DNA of 64,000 bases, taken from NCBI RefSeq assembly GCF_003991355.1, contig NZ_RCSU01000021.1:1-64000 (forward strand), written 5' to 3'. The stretch is from Pseudoflavitalea rhizosphaerae (GTDB lineage: Bacteria > Bacteroidota > Bacteroidia > Chitinophagales > Chitinophagaceae). The notes under the pieces were generated by a model. That model worked only from the letters and a program-made list of their open reading frames with translations, was not told where the DNA came from and did no database searches. The position numbers and the translations under genes are program-made. Shown one piece after another: positions 26,033 through 36,047 of the stretch (positions within the stretch are counted from its first letter, which is position 1; the number at the start of each line of letters is the position of its first letter).

Positions 26033-28735
26033 ATGAGCGACACCGTTAGTATCAAGCCTTACCTGCGTTTATCAGGATTAGAACCGCTGGTGATCCGTCC
26101 TGAAACCCTCTTTGTGAACGTAGGTGAAAGAACGAATGTAACCGGATCGAAGAAATTCGCCCGGCTCATCCGCGAAAACAAATACGAAGAAGCCCTCAGC
26201 GTCGCCCGCCAGCAAGTGGAAAGCGGGGCGCAGATCCTGGACGTGAACATGGACGATGCCCTCCTGGACGGCGTCAAAGCCATGACCACCTTCCTCAATC
26301 TCCTGCAAAGCGAACCGGATATCGCCAGGATCCCCATCATGATCGACAGCTCCAAGTTCGAGATCATCGAAGCGGGCCTCAAATGCGTACAGGGAAAATG
26401 TATCGTGAACTCCATCTCCATGAAAGAAGGCGTGGAGAAATTCATTCGCGAAGCACAGATCTGCCGCATGTTCGGAGCCGCTGTTGTAGTGATGGCTTTC
26501 GATGAACAGGGACAGGCCGATACCTTCGACAGGCGTGTTGACATCTGCACCAAGGCCTACAAGATCCTTACGGAAGAAGTAGGCTTCGATCCGCAGGACA
26601 TCATCTTCGACCCCAATATCTTCGCCATTGCCACCGGCATCGAAGAGCACAATAACTATGCTATCGACTTCATCGAAGCCACACGCGTGATCAAACAACG
26701 CATGCCACTGGCCAAGATCAGCGGCGGCGTGAGTAATATCTCCTTTTCCTTCCGCGGCAATGAGCCCGTACGCGAAGCCATGCACAGCGTATTCCTCCTC
26801 TATGCCATCAGGGCCGGGATGGATATGGGCATCGTGAATGCCGGACAACTGGTAGTGTATGATGAGATCGAACCACAGCTCAGGGAACTTTGTGAAGATG
26901 TGATCTTCAACAAACGACCGGATGCTACCGATCGTCTCATCACTTTCGCAGAAACGGTTAAAGCGAAAGACAAGACTGAAGTAAAAGACGAAGCCTGGCG
27001 CAACAACTCCGTGGAAGAACGCCTCAAGCACGCACTGGTGAATGGTATCACAGACTTTATCGATCAGGACACGGAGGAAGCCCGCCAGAAATATGCACGC
27101 CCTCTCGAAGTGATCGAAGGACCACTGATGGACGGCATGAACGTAGTGGGCGACCTCTTCGGAAGTGGAAAAATGTTCTTGCCACAGGTAGTGAAAAGCG
27201 CACGCGTAATGAAAAAGAGCGTGGCCATCCTCACTCCCTATATCGAAGAAGAAAAAAGAAACAATCCGAATGCCAGCGCCGGCGGGGCCGCCAGGATCCT
27301 CCTGGCCACCGTAAAAGGCGATGTGCATGATATCGGTAAGAATATCGTTGGCGTAGTACTCGGCTGTAACGGTTATGATATCATCGACCTCGGTGTGATG
27401 GTGCCTGCCGACAAGATCCTGGAAACAGCAGAAAAAGAAAAAGTGGACATTATCGGTCTTAGCGGCCTCATCACTCCTTCATTGGATGAGATGGTACACG
27501 TAGCCCGTGAAATGAAACGCCGCAACATGAAGCAGCCACTGCTCATCGGAGGCGCCACCACATCGCGCATGCACACTGCCGTTAGGATCGCGCCGGAATA
27601 CGACCTTGGCGTAGTACACGTTCTCGACGCATCACGCAGTGTAACCGTTGCCGGTTCCCTGCTGAGTGAAGAACAGAAAGCTCCTTACCTGGATAAAATA
27701 AAAACAGAGTACGTAAAGCTCAAGGAAGATTTCGCCAGCAAGAAAACGGTGAAGCAATATCTCACTTTCGAGCAGGCGCAGCAAAACCCTGTGAAGATCG
27801 ACTGGCCTTCGTTCCAGCCCATCGCACCCACCTTCACCGGCACCAAACAATTCCCGGATGTGCCACTGGCAGACATTGCAAAGTATATCGACTGGGGTCC
27901 TTTCTTCATCGCCTGGGAACTACATGGAAAATTCCCGGCCATCCTCACGGATAAAGTAGTAGGAAAAGAAGCCACCAAATTATACGAAGACGCCAATAAA
28001 CTGCTGCAACAGATCATCGATGAAAAATGGCTTACACCTCAAGGTGTGATCGGCTTCTGGCCTGCACAGCAGACTGCTCCCGATACCGTTGAACTGAAGA
28101 ACGGCAACGAAGTGGTGAACCTGGAGTTCCTTCGCCAGCAGATCAAGAAAGCAGCCGATCAACCGAATATCAGCCTGGCAGATTTCATTAAACCTGCATC
28201 CATTGCCAACCAGCCATTTGCTGATTACATGGGAGCATTCACCGTTACCATTAAAGGCATCGAACCTCACCTGGAAAGATTTATCCAATCACACGATGAT
28301 TACAACAAGATCATGGTGCAGGTGCTGGCAGACAGGCTGGTGGAAGCTTTTGCAGAATACCTGCATGAGCGTGTGCGCAAAGAATACTGGGGCTATGCAT
28401 CGGATGAGCATTTCACCAATGAAGAACTTATTACAGAAAAATATTCCGGTATCCGTCCGGCTCCCGGTTATCCCGCCTGCCCTGATCATACCGAGAAATA
28501 CAAACTCTTCGATCTGCTGGGAGGTGAAGCTGCCACAGGCATCACGCTCACGGAATCACTGGCGATGTATCCCGCCTCATCTGTGAGTGGCTGGTACTTT
28601 GCGCATCCGCAAAGCCAGTACTTCGGAATTGGTAAGATCCAGAAAGACCAGGTAGTGGATTATGCAAAACGTAAGGGCATGAGTATAGAAGATGTGGAGC
28701 GCTGGCTGAGACCCGTACTGGAATATGAAGCGTAA
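26033..28735 (+). CDS. metH: Methionine synthase, folate, cobalamin and activation parts
   Basis: 900 residues. The pterin-binding barrel comes first ([16 protein letters not shown], and MIDSSKFE), then the cobalamin cap and Rossmann domain with the cobalt-ligand motif GDVHDIGKN near residue 428, and the SAM-dependent reactivation domain from about 590 with [12 protein letters not shown] near 808. Takes the methyl group from methyl-tetrahydrofolate via cobalamin to the homocysteine module encoded upstream. All modules are intact. A nested palindrome repeat follows 50 bases after the stop. Confidence 0.95.
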   Translation: MSDTVSIKPYLRLSGLEPLVIRPETLFVNVGERTNVTGSKKFARLIRENKYEEALSVARQQVESGAQILDVNMDDALLDGVKAMTTFLNLLQSEPDIARIPIMIDSSKFEIIEAGLKCVQGKCIVNSISMKEGVEKFIREAQICRMFGAAVVVMAFDEQGQADTFDRRVDICTKAYKILTEEVGFDPQDIIFDPNIFAIATGIEEHNNYAIDFIEATRVIKQRMPLAKISGGVSNISFSFRGNEPVREAMHSVFLLYAIRAGMDMGIVNAGQLVVYDEIEPQLRELCEDVIFNKRPDATDRLITFAETVKAKDKTEVKDEAWRNNSVEERLKHALVNGITDFIDQDTEEARQKYARPLEVIEGPLMDGMNVVGDLFGSGKMFLPQVVKSARVMKKSVAILTPYIEEEKRNNPNASAGGAARILLATVKGDVHDIGKNIVGVVLGCNGYDIIDLGVMVPADKILETAEKEKVDIIGLSGLITPSLDEMVHVAREMKRRNMKQPLLIGGATTSRMHTAVRIAPEYDLGVVHVLDASRSVTVAGSLLSEEQKAPYLDKIKTEYVKLKEDFASKKTVKQYLTFEQAQQNPVKIDWPSFQPIAPTFTGTKQFPDVPLADIAKYIDWGPFFIAWELHGKFPAILTDKVVGKEATKLYEDANKLLQQIIDEKWLTPQGVIGFWPAQQTAPDTVELKNGNEVVNLEFLRQQIKKAADQPNISLADFIKPASIANQPFADYMGAFTVTIKGIEPHLERFIQSHDDYNKIMVQVLADRLVEAFAEYLHERVRKEYWGYASDEHFTNEELITEKYSGIRPAPGYPACPDHTEKYKLFDLLGGEAATGITLTESLAMYPASSVSGWYFAHPQSQYFGIGKIQKDQVVDYAKRKGMSIEDVERWLRPVLEYEA

Positions 28736-28788
28736 TAAATGCTGAAATAATAAAAGGAAACGGGGCTGACCAAAAAGGTCAGAGAGCT

Positions 28789-28899
28789 GGCAGTCGCTCG
28801 CCTCCCGGCGAGTGACTTGTATTTGTTCGCCTCCGGCGAACACCGCGTCGCCAGAGGCGACTGAATAAAACTCACTCGCCGGGAGGCGAGCGAGTGGGC
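28789..28899. repeat. Nested palindrome repeat, copy 2
   Basis: Outer arms pair perfectly over 22 bp. The inner units appear in reverse order (TTCGCC... first, GTCGCC... second) compared with copies 1, 3 and 5, so the element lies in the opposite orientation. It lies between the convergent methionine synthase and AsmA-like genes. Confidence 0.9.
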
Positions 28900-29074
28900 T
28901 CCCCGAAAAGCCAAGATGCTACCTTTTAGTCAGAGCCCCTATTTGTTTCTTTTTTGACCTATTATTTCCATCATTTCTGCTAATGAAACCGCGATGACAT
29001 TATCCCCTAATGGAACTTTTTCTACCCATGGATAAACAACATACCGATGCGTTGCTTTAATGTAAAAACCAAAA

Positions 29075-29117
29075 CATCCTTGTAAAACAAATACTAAGTA
29101 TTCGATTTACAAGGATG
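29075..29117 (-). terminator. Terminator of the AsmA-like gene
   Basis: CATCCTTGTAAA and TTTACAAGGATG pair perfectly, with an inner AATACT/AGTATT stem. On the minus strand it begins 14 bases after the stop and is followed by T-rich bases. Confidence 0.8.
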
Positions 29118-29130
29118 CTTGTGCTATGAC

Positions 29131-32100
29131 TCATTGACTAATGTTAGTCGAATCTGACTTTATCGTCTCTTCTTCCTCCTCATCTTTCTCTTCCTCCAGC
29201 TCATCTCCCTCTTTCGATCTCTTCAATTTCACTTTCGGATTATCCCTGTTCCCGGTAACCGAAAACGGAATTCCGATAATGCCAAACGGTGGCAGGCCCA
29301 AACGGCCATGCAGATTGAACTTTCCATCGAAACTTACCTGCCCTTCAAACCTTGGGCGGAAGCCGGACACTTTCATTTTCACGCGCTCGATGGTAATGAT
29401 ATTGTTCGCGATCTTCGTTTTGATATCCACTTTGGAGAGGTCCGGGTCCTTGATACCATCCTTACCGGTGGCGTCGCTAACGGCATTCATCAATCGAAAT
29501 CCTTTCATCTTCACTTTCTGAACAGAGATCATGCCTTCGCCTTTCAATGAAGGATACACCGGCATCATACTCGAATTCAAACGGCCACTGAGACTGTAAT
29601 CCAGGGAAATTTGCCCTTCTGCTTTAGCTGCCGCCGGCGCCATCTGGCGGAAAATATCGATCCCCTTGTATGCCTTTTTCACATCCAGTGTGTCAGCTTT
29701 CACATGGTAATCGAAATATGCTTTGTAAGGAGAATTGCTTTTGTAAGTGCCATCCATCACGATGGGAGCATCTACCAGCGTGAATCCTGTTTCCTGTAAG
29801 GTCAGTTCGCCATTGGCAACGGTAAGTCCACCTTTGAAATCATAGAGCTCGATGCCCTGGTATAAAACCTTACCCGCATTGGCGGTGAATGTAAGATCCA
29901 GATTTTCGGGAATCATTACCACGCCGGAAGCGCTGCTATTGCTTGTGGAAGATGCATCCGGAGAGCCGGAGAACACCATCCATTCGTCAACATAGAAACG
30001 CGGAGTGCTCAGTTCGAATTTACCCTTGAGCGCTTCCTTCGGTTTGAAGGCATAATTGAATACATTGAAGAGGTATCCGTTCATCACCATATTGGTATTG
30101 CCGTAGTTGGCTTTGAAGGTATCGAACCACATTTTATCCTGGTCAAAACGGAAGAGGCCATTGGTGATAAAGAAAGGCTTAGGCAGCATTTCCGTGGTGA
30201 GGGCAATGTTGCGGACTTTCATTGTTCCCTTATTGAAGAGCTTTTCATAGCGGCCAGCCGTAGCATCACTCTGGCGGCCGCGGAGCGAGAGGTCGGTTTG
30301 AATGAAGCCGTTCAGGTTGTATCCTTCAATGGCAAATACCTTGTAGATCTTACCCAGGTCAAGTATTCCTTTGGACGCAATCGCATAACGGAGGTCATTG
30401 AAATGCTGAAGGCTGGCCTGCACCATGAAGGGCAGATTATCCAGTTCAAAGGAAACCGGTTTCAGGTCTACTTTCAGATCGTTCATTTTGCCGGTGTTGT
30501 TGATCACGGTGGCGTCTATATTGATCTTTTGCAAAGGCGCCGGGTAGTATTTGGTTTTGATCGATCCGTTATTGAGTTTCAGCAAGGCGGTGGTCACCGG
30601 AAAAAGTCTTTTGGCCGGATTGTACTTCCCTTTGGTATTGATATCGATGTTCAGGTCTCCGTTCAAATCCAGGCTATCGAGCGGATAGAACTGTTTGATA
30701 TCGGAGAGATGGAATACGGTCTGTAACTGGCCTTCCAGCGGAAAGTCTGCTTCATTGGTGATCTTGAAATGGCCCTTGATGAAGTTGGATAGCACCCTGG
30801 CATTGATGTCTTCAATATTCAGTTGTGTATGTTCATAAACACCATCCTTACACGAAGCATTCAGCTTAAGGCTGATCTGCTCCACTCCCTGTGGCAATGC
30901 TGCAAACTTGATAAAACCATTGGTGAGCGATGATTCCAGGCTGAATGCAGGAATGCTGGTGATCACGGTGTCTTTGCGGAAGCTGCCCTTTCTTTGTCCT
31001 GTTGTATAAGTGCCGTCTGCATTGAAGTTGAGCTTGTACCTGCCTTTGAATTCCATATCCTTCAGTCCGAATGCAGCAGCCATATTTCCGAGGTCCATAT
31101 CTGCCTGGAGGCTCGATTTGAGATAGGGAACATTCAATCCACGGACCAGGACCACTGAGTTGAAATAATCTTTTTCGATATTGAAGAAGAAAGAATCGAT
31201 GCTGATATAAAGACTGTCTGTGTTCAGCTTGGGCAGTCTTGCATCCAGGTTGAGGCGCAGGTTCTTTGCCGGCAGGGCTGCTTTGTTATGCGACACAAAG
31301 CCATCTTTCACCATCATCTTGAAAAGCAGGCTGGGCATATCGTTGGTGGCAGCACTGTAATTTCCTTTTAGCGATGCTTCTATTTCCGTGTGGCCCTTGA
31401 TCTCGGTGTTGTCGAAGTATTTGAGGTATTCCTGCGGCAGGGCTGTGATCAGATCATGGAGGTCTGTTTCTTTGGAACGAAGGTTGAAGTCCAGATTGTA
31501 ACCATCCTTCAGGAATTCGAAAATGCCGTGTAACTGAACTGGGAGACGATTGATCAGCAGGTCATTCTTTTCGAACAACAAGGTAAGCGAGTTGGTATTG
31601 ATCTTGGTGATGAGATCGGCCTGCAGTTTTTTATCGGTGATATAAGTTTCTCCGCCGTAACTGAGTTTGAAGCTATCGGCCTTTATTTCTGAATGCAGAT
31701 CAAAAATGGCTTTGCTGAGGTCGCCGGAGCCGGTATAATGGAATCCTTTGGCCGTCACCGTTAGTGGCAGGGACTGGTCGTTATACACCAGCTCGGTTTC
31801 ATCCAGGTGGATATTTTCAAGCCTGAGGGAAGCGCTTGCGGAATCAATGCTGGTGGTAGTGGTGGCGGTATCGGGCTCCGACTTGTATACATTATAATTG
31901 GCCTCTCCATTTTCAGAAACCTGGATATCGATCTTTCCTTTGTCCAGAAAGATCTGGTTGATATTGATCTGGCTGGCAAAAACCGAACGGAGGTCGATGC
32001 CCAGCGCCACTTCATCGGCAGCTACCAGGTTGGCATTGCTGAAGGGTGCGGAACCTTTCAGGGTGAAATCGTGCAGGGTAAGCGTAAGCGACGGAAAATG

Positions 32101-32283
32101 GTTAAAGAAACTTAACCTGGCTTTGGAGAAATTCACTTCGGTGGCCAGTGCTTTGTTAGACCAATTCCTGATCTTTTTAGCAACGAACTCAGGGAAAAAA
32201 TAAGGCAGGAGGAAAGTGATCAATAATAATCCCAGTAACGTACATCCTGCAATCATCAAGCGCTTCAACAGCCACTTACGCAT
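29131..32283 (-). CDS. AsmA-family protein
   Basis: 1050 residues. One N-terminal membrane helix (about 8-31) anchors the chain in the inner membrane. Residues about 35-200 have the AsmA N-terminal pattern (VNFSKARLSFFNHFPSLTLTL, and ALGIDLRSVF); a long beta-repeat body follows, and an AsmA-like C-terminal region ends around 1020 with a highly acidic tail (ELEEEKDEEEEE). Large AsmA-like proteins are thought to form grooves that carry lipids across the periplasm; a role in envelope lipid transport is therefore likely. It is a single-gene unit with its own terminator. Confidence 0.88.
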   Translation of the reverse strand: MRKWLLKRLMIAGCTLLGLLLITFLLPYFFPEFVAKKIRNWSNKALATEVNFSKARLSFFNHFPSLTLTLHDFTLKGSAPFSNANLVAADEVALGIDLRSVFASQININQIFLDKGKIDIQVSENGEANYNVYKSEPDTATTTTSIDSASASLRLENIHLDETELVYNDQSLPLTVTAKGFHYTGSGDLSKAIFDLHSEIKADSFKLSYGGETYITDKKLQADLITKINTNSLTLLFEKNDLLINRLPVQLHGIFEFLKDGYNLDFNLRSKETDLHDLITALPQEYLKYFDNTEIKGHTEIEASLKGNYSAATNDMPSLLFKMMVKDGFVSHNKAALPAKNLRLNLDARLPKLNTDSLYISIDSFFFNIEKDYFNSVVLVRGLNVPYLKSSLQADMDLGNMAAAFGLKDMEFKGRYKLNFNADGTYTTGQRKGSFRKDTVITSIPAFSLESSLTNGFIKFAALPQGVEQISLKLNASCKDGVYEHTQLNIEDINARVLSNFIKGHFKITNEADFPLEGQLQTVFHLSDIKQFYPLDSLDLNGDLNIDINTKGKYNPAKRLFPVTTALLKLNNGSIKTKYYPAPLQKINIDATVINNTGKMNDLKVDLKPVSFELDNLPFMVQASLQHFNDLRYAIASKGILDLGKIYKVFAIEGYNLNGFIQTDLSLRGRQSDATAGRYEKLFNKGTMKVRNIALTTEMLPKPFFITNGLFRFDQDKMWFDTFKANYGNTNMVMNGYLFNVFNYAFKPKEALKGKFELSTPRFYVDEWMVFSGSPDASSTSNSSASGVVMIPENLDLTFTANAGKVLYQGIELYDFKGGLTVANGELTLQETGFTLVDAPIVMDGTYKSNSPYKAYFDYHVKADTLDVKKAYKGIDIFRQMAPAAAKAEGQISLDYSLSGRLNSSMMPVYPSLKGEGMISVQKVKMKGFRLMNAVSDATGKDGIKDPDLSKVDIKTKIANNIITIERVKMKVSGFRPRFEGQVSFDGKFNLHGRLGLPPFGIIGIPFSVTGNRDNPKVKLKRSKEGDELEEEKDEEEEETIKSDSTNISQ

Positions 32284-32420
32284 AACGGTGAGTTGGAGTT
32301 ATATAAATTAAAAGGCAGCAAAAGTAGAAGTAAACCGCGGGTACGAGTGAAGGTCGTTCCGAAGTTAACACAAAATTGGATCAATGTAGCCGGTCAGGAT
32401 GCAGGTTAGTTCATCGGGAG

Positions 32421-32530
32421 TGGCAGTCGCTCGCCTCCGGCGAGTGACTTTTGTTTAGTCGCCTCCGGCGACGCGGTGTTCGCCGGAGGCGAACAAATAC
32501 AAGTCACTCGCCGGAGGCGAGCGACTGCCA
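32421..32530. repeat. Nested palindrome repeat, copy 3
   Basis: The outer arms (32421-32450 and 32501-32530) are perfect 30-bp inverted repeats, starting TGGCAGTCGC and ending GCGACTGCCA. The inner units are GTCGCC... and TTCGCC... as in copy 1. It lies between the LOG gene's 3' end and the AsmA-like gene's start. Confidence 0.92.
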
Positions 32531-32564
32531 GCTCTCCACCTTTTTAGTCAGCCCCTGCCACTCT

Positions 32565-33317
32565 CTATTTCTTTTCAAACAGCCACCACTGGCGTTTCCG
32601 TGGTTTTACTTTGAAATTGGTTGTGATATAGGTCCGGATATGATGCATGGCTTCGTCCATATCATCTGTAAGCAGCACCAGGTTAAGATCTTCCTTTGAG
32701 ATAGTTCCCTGCTCCGACATGAATTCCAGGTAATCCCAGAGTTCCTGGTGGTACACTTTTCCAAATAATACGATAGGGAATTGTGTAATGGTTTGGGTCT
32801 GCACCAGTGTGAGGGTTTCAAAGAATTCATCCATGGTGCCAAATCCTCCCGGCAGGATGATGAAAGCGTAGGAGTATTTCACCATCACTACCTTGCGCAC
32901 AAAGAAATGTTCGAACATGAGGGATTTGTGCAGGTAGGGGTTGGCATGCTGTTCGAAGGGCAACATGATATTGCATCCTACGGACTGGTATCCGTGTTCG
33001 AAAGCCCCGCGGTTGGCGGCTTCCATGACGCCTGGTCCGCCACCGGTCATTGTAGTGAATCCCAGCTCTCCGATACGCTGTCCGAAATCCCTGGCAACTT
33101 TATAATAAGGATGGTCCTCCTTGAACCTTGCTGATCCGAATAAGGTAATACAGGGTCCGGTGAAGTGCAGGGTCCTGAAGGATTTCAGGAACTGCATCGC
33201 TACTTTCCAAATGAATTTTGCTTCATAGCCACGGCTCTTCGGCCCGTCGAGGTACACATGCTCTTTTGGAGGGATGATGGGTGCTACCTGTCTTTTTTTT
33301 GCTGATGCTGCTTCCAT
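32565..33317 (-). CDS. LOG-family protein (TIGR00730)
   Basis: 250 residues. A Rossmann-like fold with the family signature PGGFGTMDEFFETLT and an upstream TGGGPGVMEAANRGA block. Members cleave ribose-phosphate from nucleotides (cytokinin-activating LOG or AMP nucleosidase activity). Both motifs are intact. A basic N-terminal extension of about 50 residues precedes the fold. Its start faces away from the exodeoxyribonuclease gene. Confidence 0.9.
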   Translation of the reverse strand: MEAASAKKRQVAPIIPPKEHVYLDGPKSRGYEAKFIWKVAMQFLKSFRTLHFTGPCITLFGSARFKEDHPYYKVARDFGQRIGELGFTTMTGGGPGVMEAANRGAFEHGYQSVGCNIMLPFEQHANPYLHKSLMFEHFFVRKVVMVKYSYAFIILPGGFGTMDEFFETLTLVQTQTITQFPIVLFGKVYHQELWDYLEFMSEQGTISKEDLNLVLLTDDMDEAMHHIRTYITTNFKVKPRKRQWWLFEKK

Positions 33318-33358
33318 ACCAAAGGTGTAAATTGCCAGCCAAATTAAAGAATATTCTC

Positions 33359-34123
33359 ATGCGCATCATCAGTTATAATGTTAACGGCCTTCGCGCTGCA
33401 ATGAATAAGGGACTGATGGATTGGTTGAAAACCGATCCCGCCGATGTGATCTGTCTGCAGGAAACCAAGGCCCATCGCGATAATGTAGATTATAAACAAT
33501 TCACGGACCTTGGGTTTCACGACTATTGGTTCAGCGCTCAAAAAAAAGGATACAGTGGCGTGGCCATCTTCTCCAAACAGAAAGCGGACAATGTTGTATA
33601 CGGTACCGGCCACCAGGTCAGCGATGATGAAGGAAGGGTGTTACAGATTGACCTGGGCGATATCCGGATCATCAACGCCTATTTCCCTTCCGGTACTTCA
33701 GGCGATGAAAGACAGACCTATAAATATTCCTGGTTAGATGAGATTTTTGAATATGTGTCTGAGCTCAGACAAACCAAACCCAACCTGGTACTTTGTGGCG
33801 ATTACAATATTGCACATACAGAAATAGATATCCATGATCCGAAAGGCAACAAGAAATCTTCCGGTTTCCTGCCTGAAGAAAGGTTATGGTTGGATAAATT
33901 CTATGGCGCCGGCTGGATAGATACTTTTCGCAAGCTCAATCCCGATCCTCACTGGTATACCTGGTGGAGCCAGCGTTTCCCAACGGTTCGCGCGCAGAAC
34001 AAAGGCTGGAGGATCGATTATATCAACGTTACTGAGAGCCTCGCCCCGCGCGTGAAAGCTGCCGCTATCTATCCTGATGTGAAGCAAAGCGACCATTGTC
34101 CTGTTTTTCTCGAGCTCGCTTAA
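33359..34123 (+). CDS. xth: Exodeoxyribonuclease III
   Basis: 254 residues from the ATG at 33359; an earlier in-frame ATG at 33281 would overlap the divergent gene and adds a non-conserved leader. Family landmarks: MRIISYNVNGLRA, ICLQETKAH with the metal-binding Glu, GDYNIAHTEIDI, and SDHCPVFLEL with the catalytic His at the end. Removes abasic sites and 3' blocks in base excision repair. Confidence 0.93.
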   Translation: MRIISYNVNGLRAAMNKGLMDWLKTDPADVICLQETKAHRDNVDYKQFTDLGFHDYWFSAQKKGYSGVAIFSKQKADNVVYGTGHQVSDDEGRVLQIDLGDIRIINAYFPSGTSGDERQTYKYSWLDEIFEYVSELRQTKPNLVLCGDYNIAHTEIDIHDPKGNKKSSGFLPEERLWLDKFYGAGWIDTFRKLNPDPHWYTWWSQRFPTVRAQNKGWRIDYINVTESLAPRVKAAAIYPDVKQSDHCPVFLELA

Positions 34124-34134
34124 ATCAAAAACCC

Positions 34135-34440
34135 ATGATCATTTATAATGTAACAATCAAAGTAAGCTGGGCCATTCACGACGCGTGGATGGAGTGGATG
34201 ATCAAAACGCATATGCCGGATGTAATGGCTACCGGCTGCTTTTCAAAGAACCAACTGGTAAAAGTGCTGGAACAGGACGAGGAGGAAGGACCAACCTACG
34301 CTGCCCAGTATTATGCAAATGAGTTCGCCGATTATGAACGCTATATTAACCAGTACTCACACAGTTTGCGTGAAGATGGATACAATAAATGGGGCAATAA
34401 TTTCATTGCATTTCGCAGCGTAATGGAGATTGTGAACTGA
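34135..34440 (+). CDS. DUF4286-family protein
   Basis: 101 residues from the ATG at 34135; an upstream ATG at 34096 overlaps the nuclease gene. The start MIIYNVTIKV and the WMEWMIKTHMPDVMATGCF block are typical of this small Bacteroidota family of unknown function, with a ferredoxin-like alpha/beta pattern. It follows xth by 11 bases and is probably co-transcribed. Confidence 0.85.
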   Translation: MIIYNVTIKVSWAIHDAWMEWMIKTHMPDVMATGCFSKNQLVKVLEQDEEEGPTYAAQYYANEFADYERYINQYSHSLREDGYNKWGNNFIAFRSVMEIVN

Positions 34441-34672
34441 GTGTGGATAAGATTATTTTAATCGGCAGGGAGTAAAAATTTATTGTATATTCCTTTCAAA
34501 CCCGCTGCTGTACCGCATTTCAGCCGGACGCCGTGAAACACAGTCTGGTAGTGGGTTTCAAAGCACAAAGATTGCGAAAAAGGGTTACCCCCGGGAATAG
34601 TAGTTTTCCTATAATCCTTGCCCCAAGCGGTTTGCAGCCAATTTCACAATTGATAATTTTAGCAGAGAAAAA

Positions 34673-34703
34673 TTTTGTTGGAAACAAAAAGCGGCTAAAT
34701 TTG
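34673..34703 (+). promoter_or_regulatory. Promoter of the HU gene
   Basis: TTTTG at 34673-34677 and TAAATTTG at 34696-34703, 18 bases apart, fit the Bacteroidota consensus very well. Start codon 27 bases downstream. Clean example supporting the phylum call. Confidence 0.8.
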
Positions 34704-34729
34704 TTCCTGCATATTTAAAACATTACACT

Positions 34730-34999
34730 ATGAACAAAGCTGAATTAATTGCCAAGCTTGCTGATGATGCAGGTATCACTAAAACACAAGCTAACGCTAC
34801 TTTGGATTCTTTCGTAGAAGCAGTTACCAAAACCCTGAAAGGTGGTGGTAAAGTAACTCTGGTAGGTTTCGGAACTTTCTCCGTTTCCAAAAGAGCTGCA
34901 CGCAACGGACGCAATCCCCAAACTGGCGCTGTGATTAAGATCAAGGCGAAGAAAGTTGCCCGTTTCAAAGCAGGTAAAGAGCTGCAAGCTAAATTATAA
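34730..34999 (+). CDS. hup: HU-family DNA-binding protein
   Basis: 89 residues, normal for HU. It has the opening MNKAELIAKLADDAGITKTQA, the VTLVGFGTFSV core and the DNA-contact arm ARNGRNPQTG. It dimerises, bends DNA and compacts the nucleoid. A strong promoter and terminator make it a single-gene unit, although THX follows after about 100 bases. Confidence 0.95.
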   Translation: MNKAELIAKLADDAGITKTQANATLDSFVEAVTKTLKGGGKVTLVGFGTFSVSKRAARNGRNPQTGAVIKIKAKKVARFKAGKELQAKL

Positions 35000-35019
35000 A
35001 AGCTGCATCAACTGCACGG

Positions 35020-35054
35020 AAAGTTCCGATACTCTTAGTATCGGGACTTTTTTT
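35020..35054 (+). terminator. Terminator of the HU gene
   Basis: AAAGTTCCGATACT pairs with AGTATCGGGACTTT, allowing one mismatch, around CTT, followed by a run of nine T. Confidence 0.88.
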
Positions 35055-35103
35055 TTGGTATTTTTGCTGTTCGACATTTATTCATTTACAAATTCTTTTC
35101 AAC

Positions 35104-35214
35104 ATGGGCAGAGGTGATAAAAAAACCAAGAAAGGAAAGATCTTCAAAGGATCTTACGGAAAAAGCAGACCAGCAAGAACAAAAAAAGTTGCCGCTAAAG
35201 GCGACAACAAATAG
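35104..35214 (+). CDS. Ribosomal protein bTHX
   Basis: A 36-residue very basic protein, MGRGDKKTKKGKIFKGSYGK and so on, ending in a lysine-rich tail. The opening MGRGDKKTKKGKI and the GSYGKSRPA block match THX of the small ribosomal subunit, which sits in a pocket of the 16S rRNA head. It lies between the HU terminator and the convergent pdxH gene. Confidence 0.9.
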   Translation: MGRGDKKTKKGKIFKGSYGKSRPARTKKVAAKGDNK

Positions 35215-35220
35215 GCTTGC

Positions 35221-35282
35221 GATAAGAGGTTGAAAAGTTATCAGCAGGATCAGCTGTCCAGCCGTTAACTTTTCAACTTATC
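35221..35282. terminator. Long hairpin between THX and pdxH
   Basis: GATAAG..GTTGAAAAGTTA pairs with TAACTTTTCAAC..TTATC around a 25-base loop. Probably serves both converging genes. Confidence 0.7.
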
Positions 35283-35302
35283 CCTTCTTTTGTTTCTTCT
35301 TT

Positions 35303-35944
35303 CTATGGAGCCAGACGCTCGATCTGCCATGCTCCTTTTTCATTCAAACTATACTGGATCCTGTCGTGTAACCTGCTGGGTCTACCCTGCCAGAATTCCA
35401 TGATCACAGGTTTTACAAGATAGCCGCCCCAATGTGCGGGACGTACAATTGTTTTTCCGCTGAACTCATCCTTCTTTTTTGCTTCTTCTATATCCAGCCA
35501 TTCCCTGTTCTCTATAACCTGGCTTTGTGGTGAAACCCAGGCGCTAAGACGGCTTCCTTCAGGACGGCTGTTGAAGTAGGCATCGCTTTCTTCCGCAGGA
35601 ACTCTCTCTACCAGTCCTGTTATTCGCACCTGTCTTTCCAATTCTTTCCAGAAGAAAACCAGGCAGGCACGCGGGTTCTCCAATAGTTGTTGTCCTTTGA
35701 AACTTTCATAATTGGTGAAGAACACAAAGCCGCGTGTATCGAAATCTTTCAGCAAAACGATACGCGCTGCAGGCAATCCATCCACGGAGGCGGTGGCCAG
35801 CGTCATAGCGTTAACTTCATCAATGTGCGCAGATACAGCTTCCCCCCACCATTTGCCAAACTGCGAAATGGGATCTGCCTGTACATCATTTTCTGAGAGG
35901 GAACGTTGACGGTATTCTGTTCTGATAGCAGCGATAGAACTCAT
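35303..35944 (-). CDS. pdxH: Pyridoxamine 5'-phosphate oxidase
   Basis: 213 residues, normal length. FMN- and substrate-binding blocks: AARIVLLKDFDTRGFVFFTN, SFKGQQLLENPRACLVFFW, SRPEGSRLSAWVSPQSQ, and the C-terminal FWQGRPSRLHDR. It makes pyridoxal 5'-phosphate with FMN and oxygen. Single gene. Confidence 0.95.
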   Translation of the reverse strand: MSSIAAIRTEYRQRSLSENDVQADPISQFGKWWGEAVSAHIDEVNAMTLATASVDGLPAARIVLLKDFDTRGFVFFTNYESFKGQQLLENPRACLVFFWKELERQVRITGLVERVPAEESDAYFNSRPEGSRLSAWVSPQSQVIENREWLDIEEAKKKDEFSGKTIVRPAHWGGYLVKPVIMEFWQGRPSRLHDRIQYSLNEKGAWQIERLAP

Positions 35945-35991
35945 CGGAATAGTTTATTCAGCAAAACTCCTTCAATTCGTACAAATAAAAA

Positions 35992-36015
35992 AGCACCGTT
36001 ATCATAAACGGTGCT
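35992..36015 (-). terminator. Terminator of the Yip1-like gene
   Basis: AGCACCGTT and AACGGTGCT form a perfect stem around 6 bases; on the minus strand a T-run follows. Confidence 0.85.
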
Positions 36016-36047
36016 GATATTGATTAAATGAAATGAATTATAAATAC

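Larger units (their letters stand above)
28736..29130. other. Intergenic region between convergent genes
   Basis: Contains nested palindrome copy 2 and the terminator at 29075-29117. About 170 bases between them hold nothing I can identify. Confidence 0.6.

Noticed and set aside
26078-27328. Long open frame (416 residues) on the minus strand
   Set aside because: It is the mirror of the conserved methionine synthase gene and has no protein features of its own.
24948-28735. Methionine synthase broken by a frameshift
   Set aside because: Both parts start and stop at module borders with proper start codons, and the split form is usual in this phylum.
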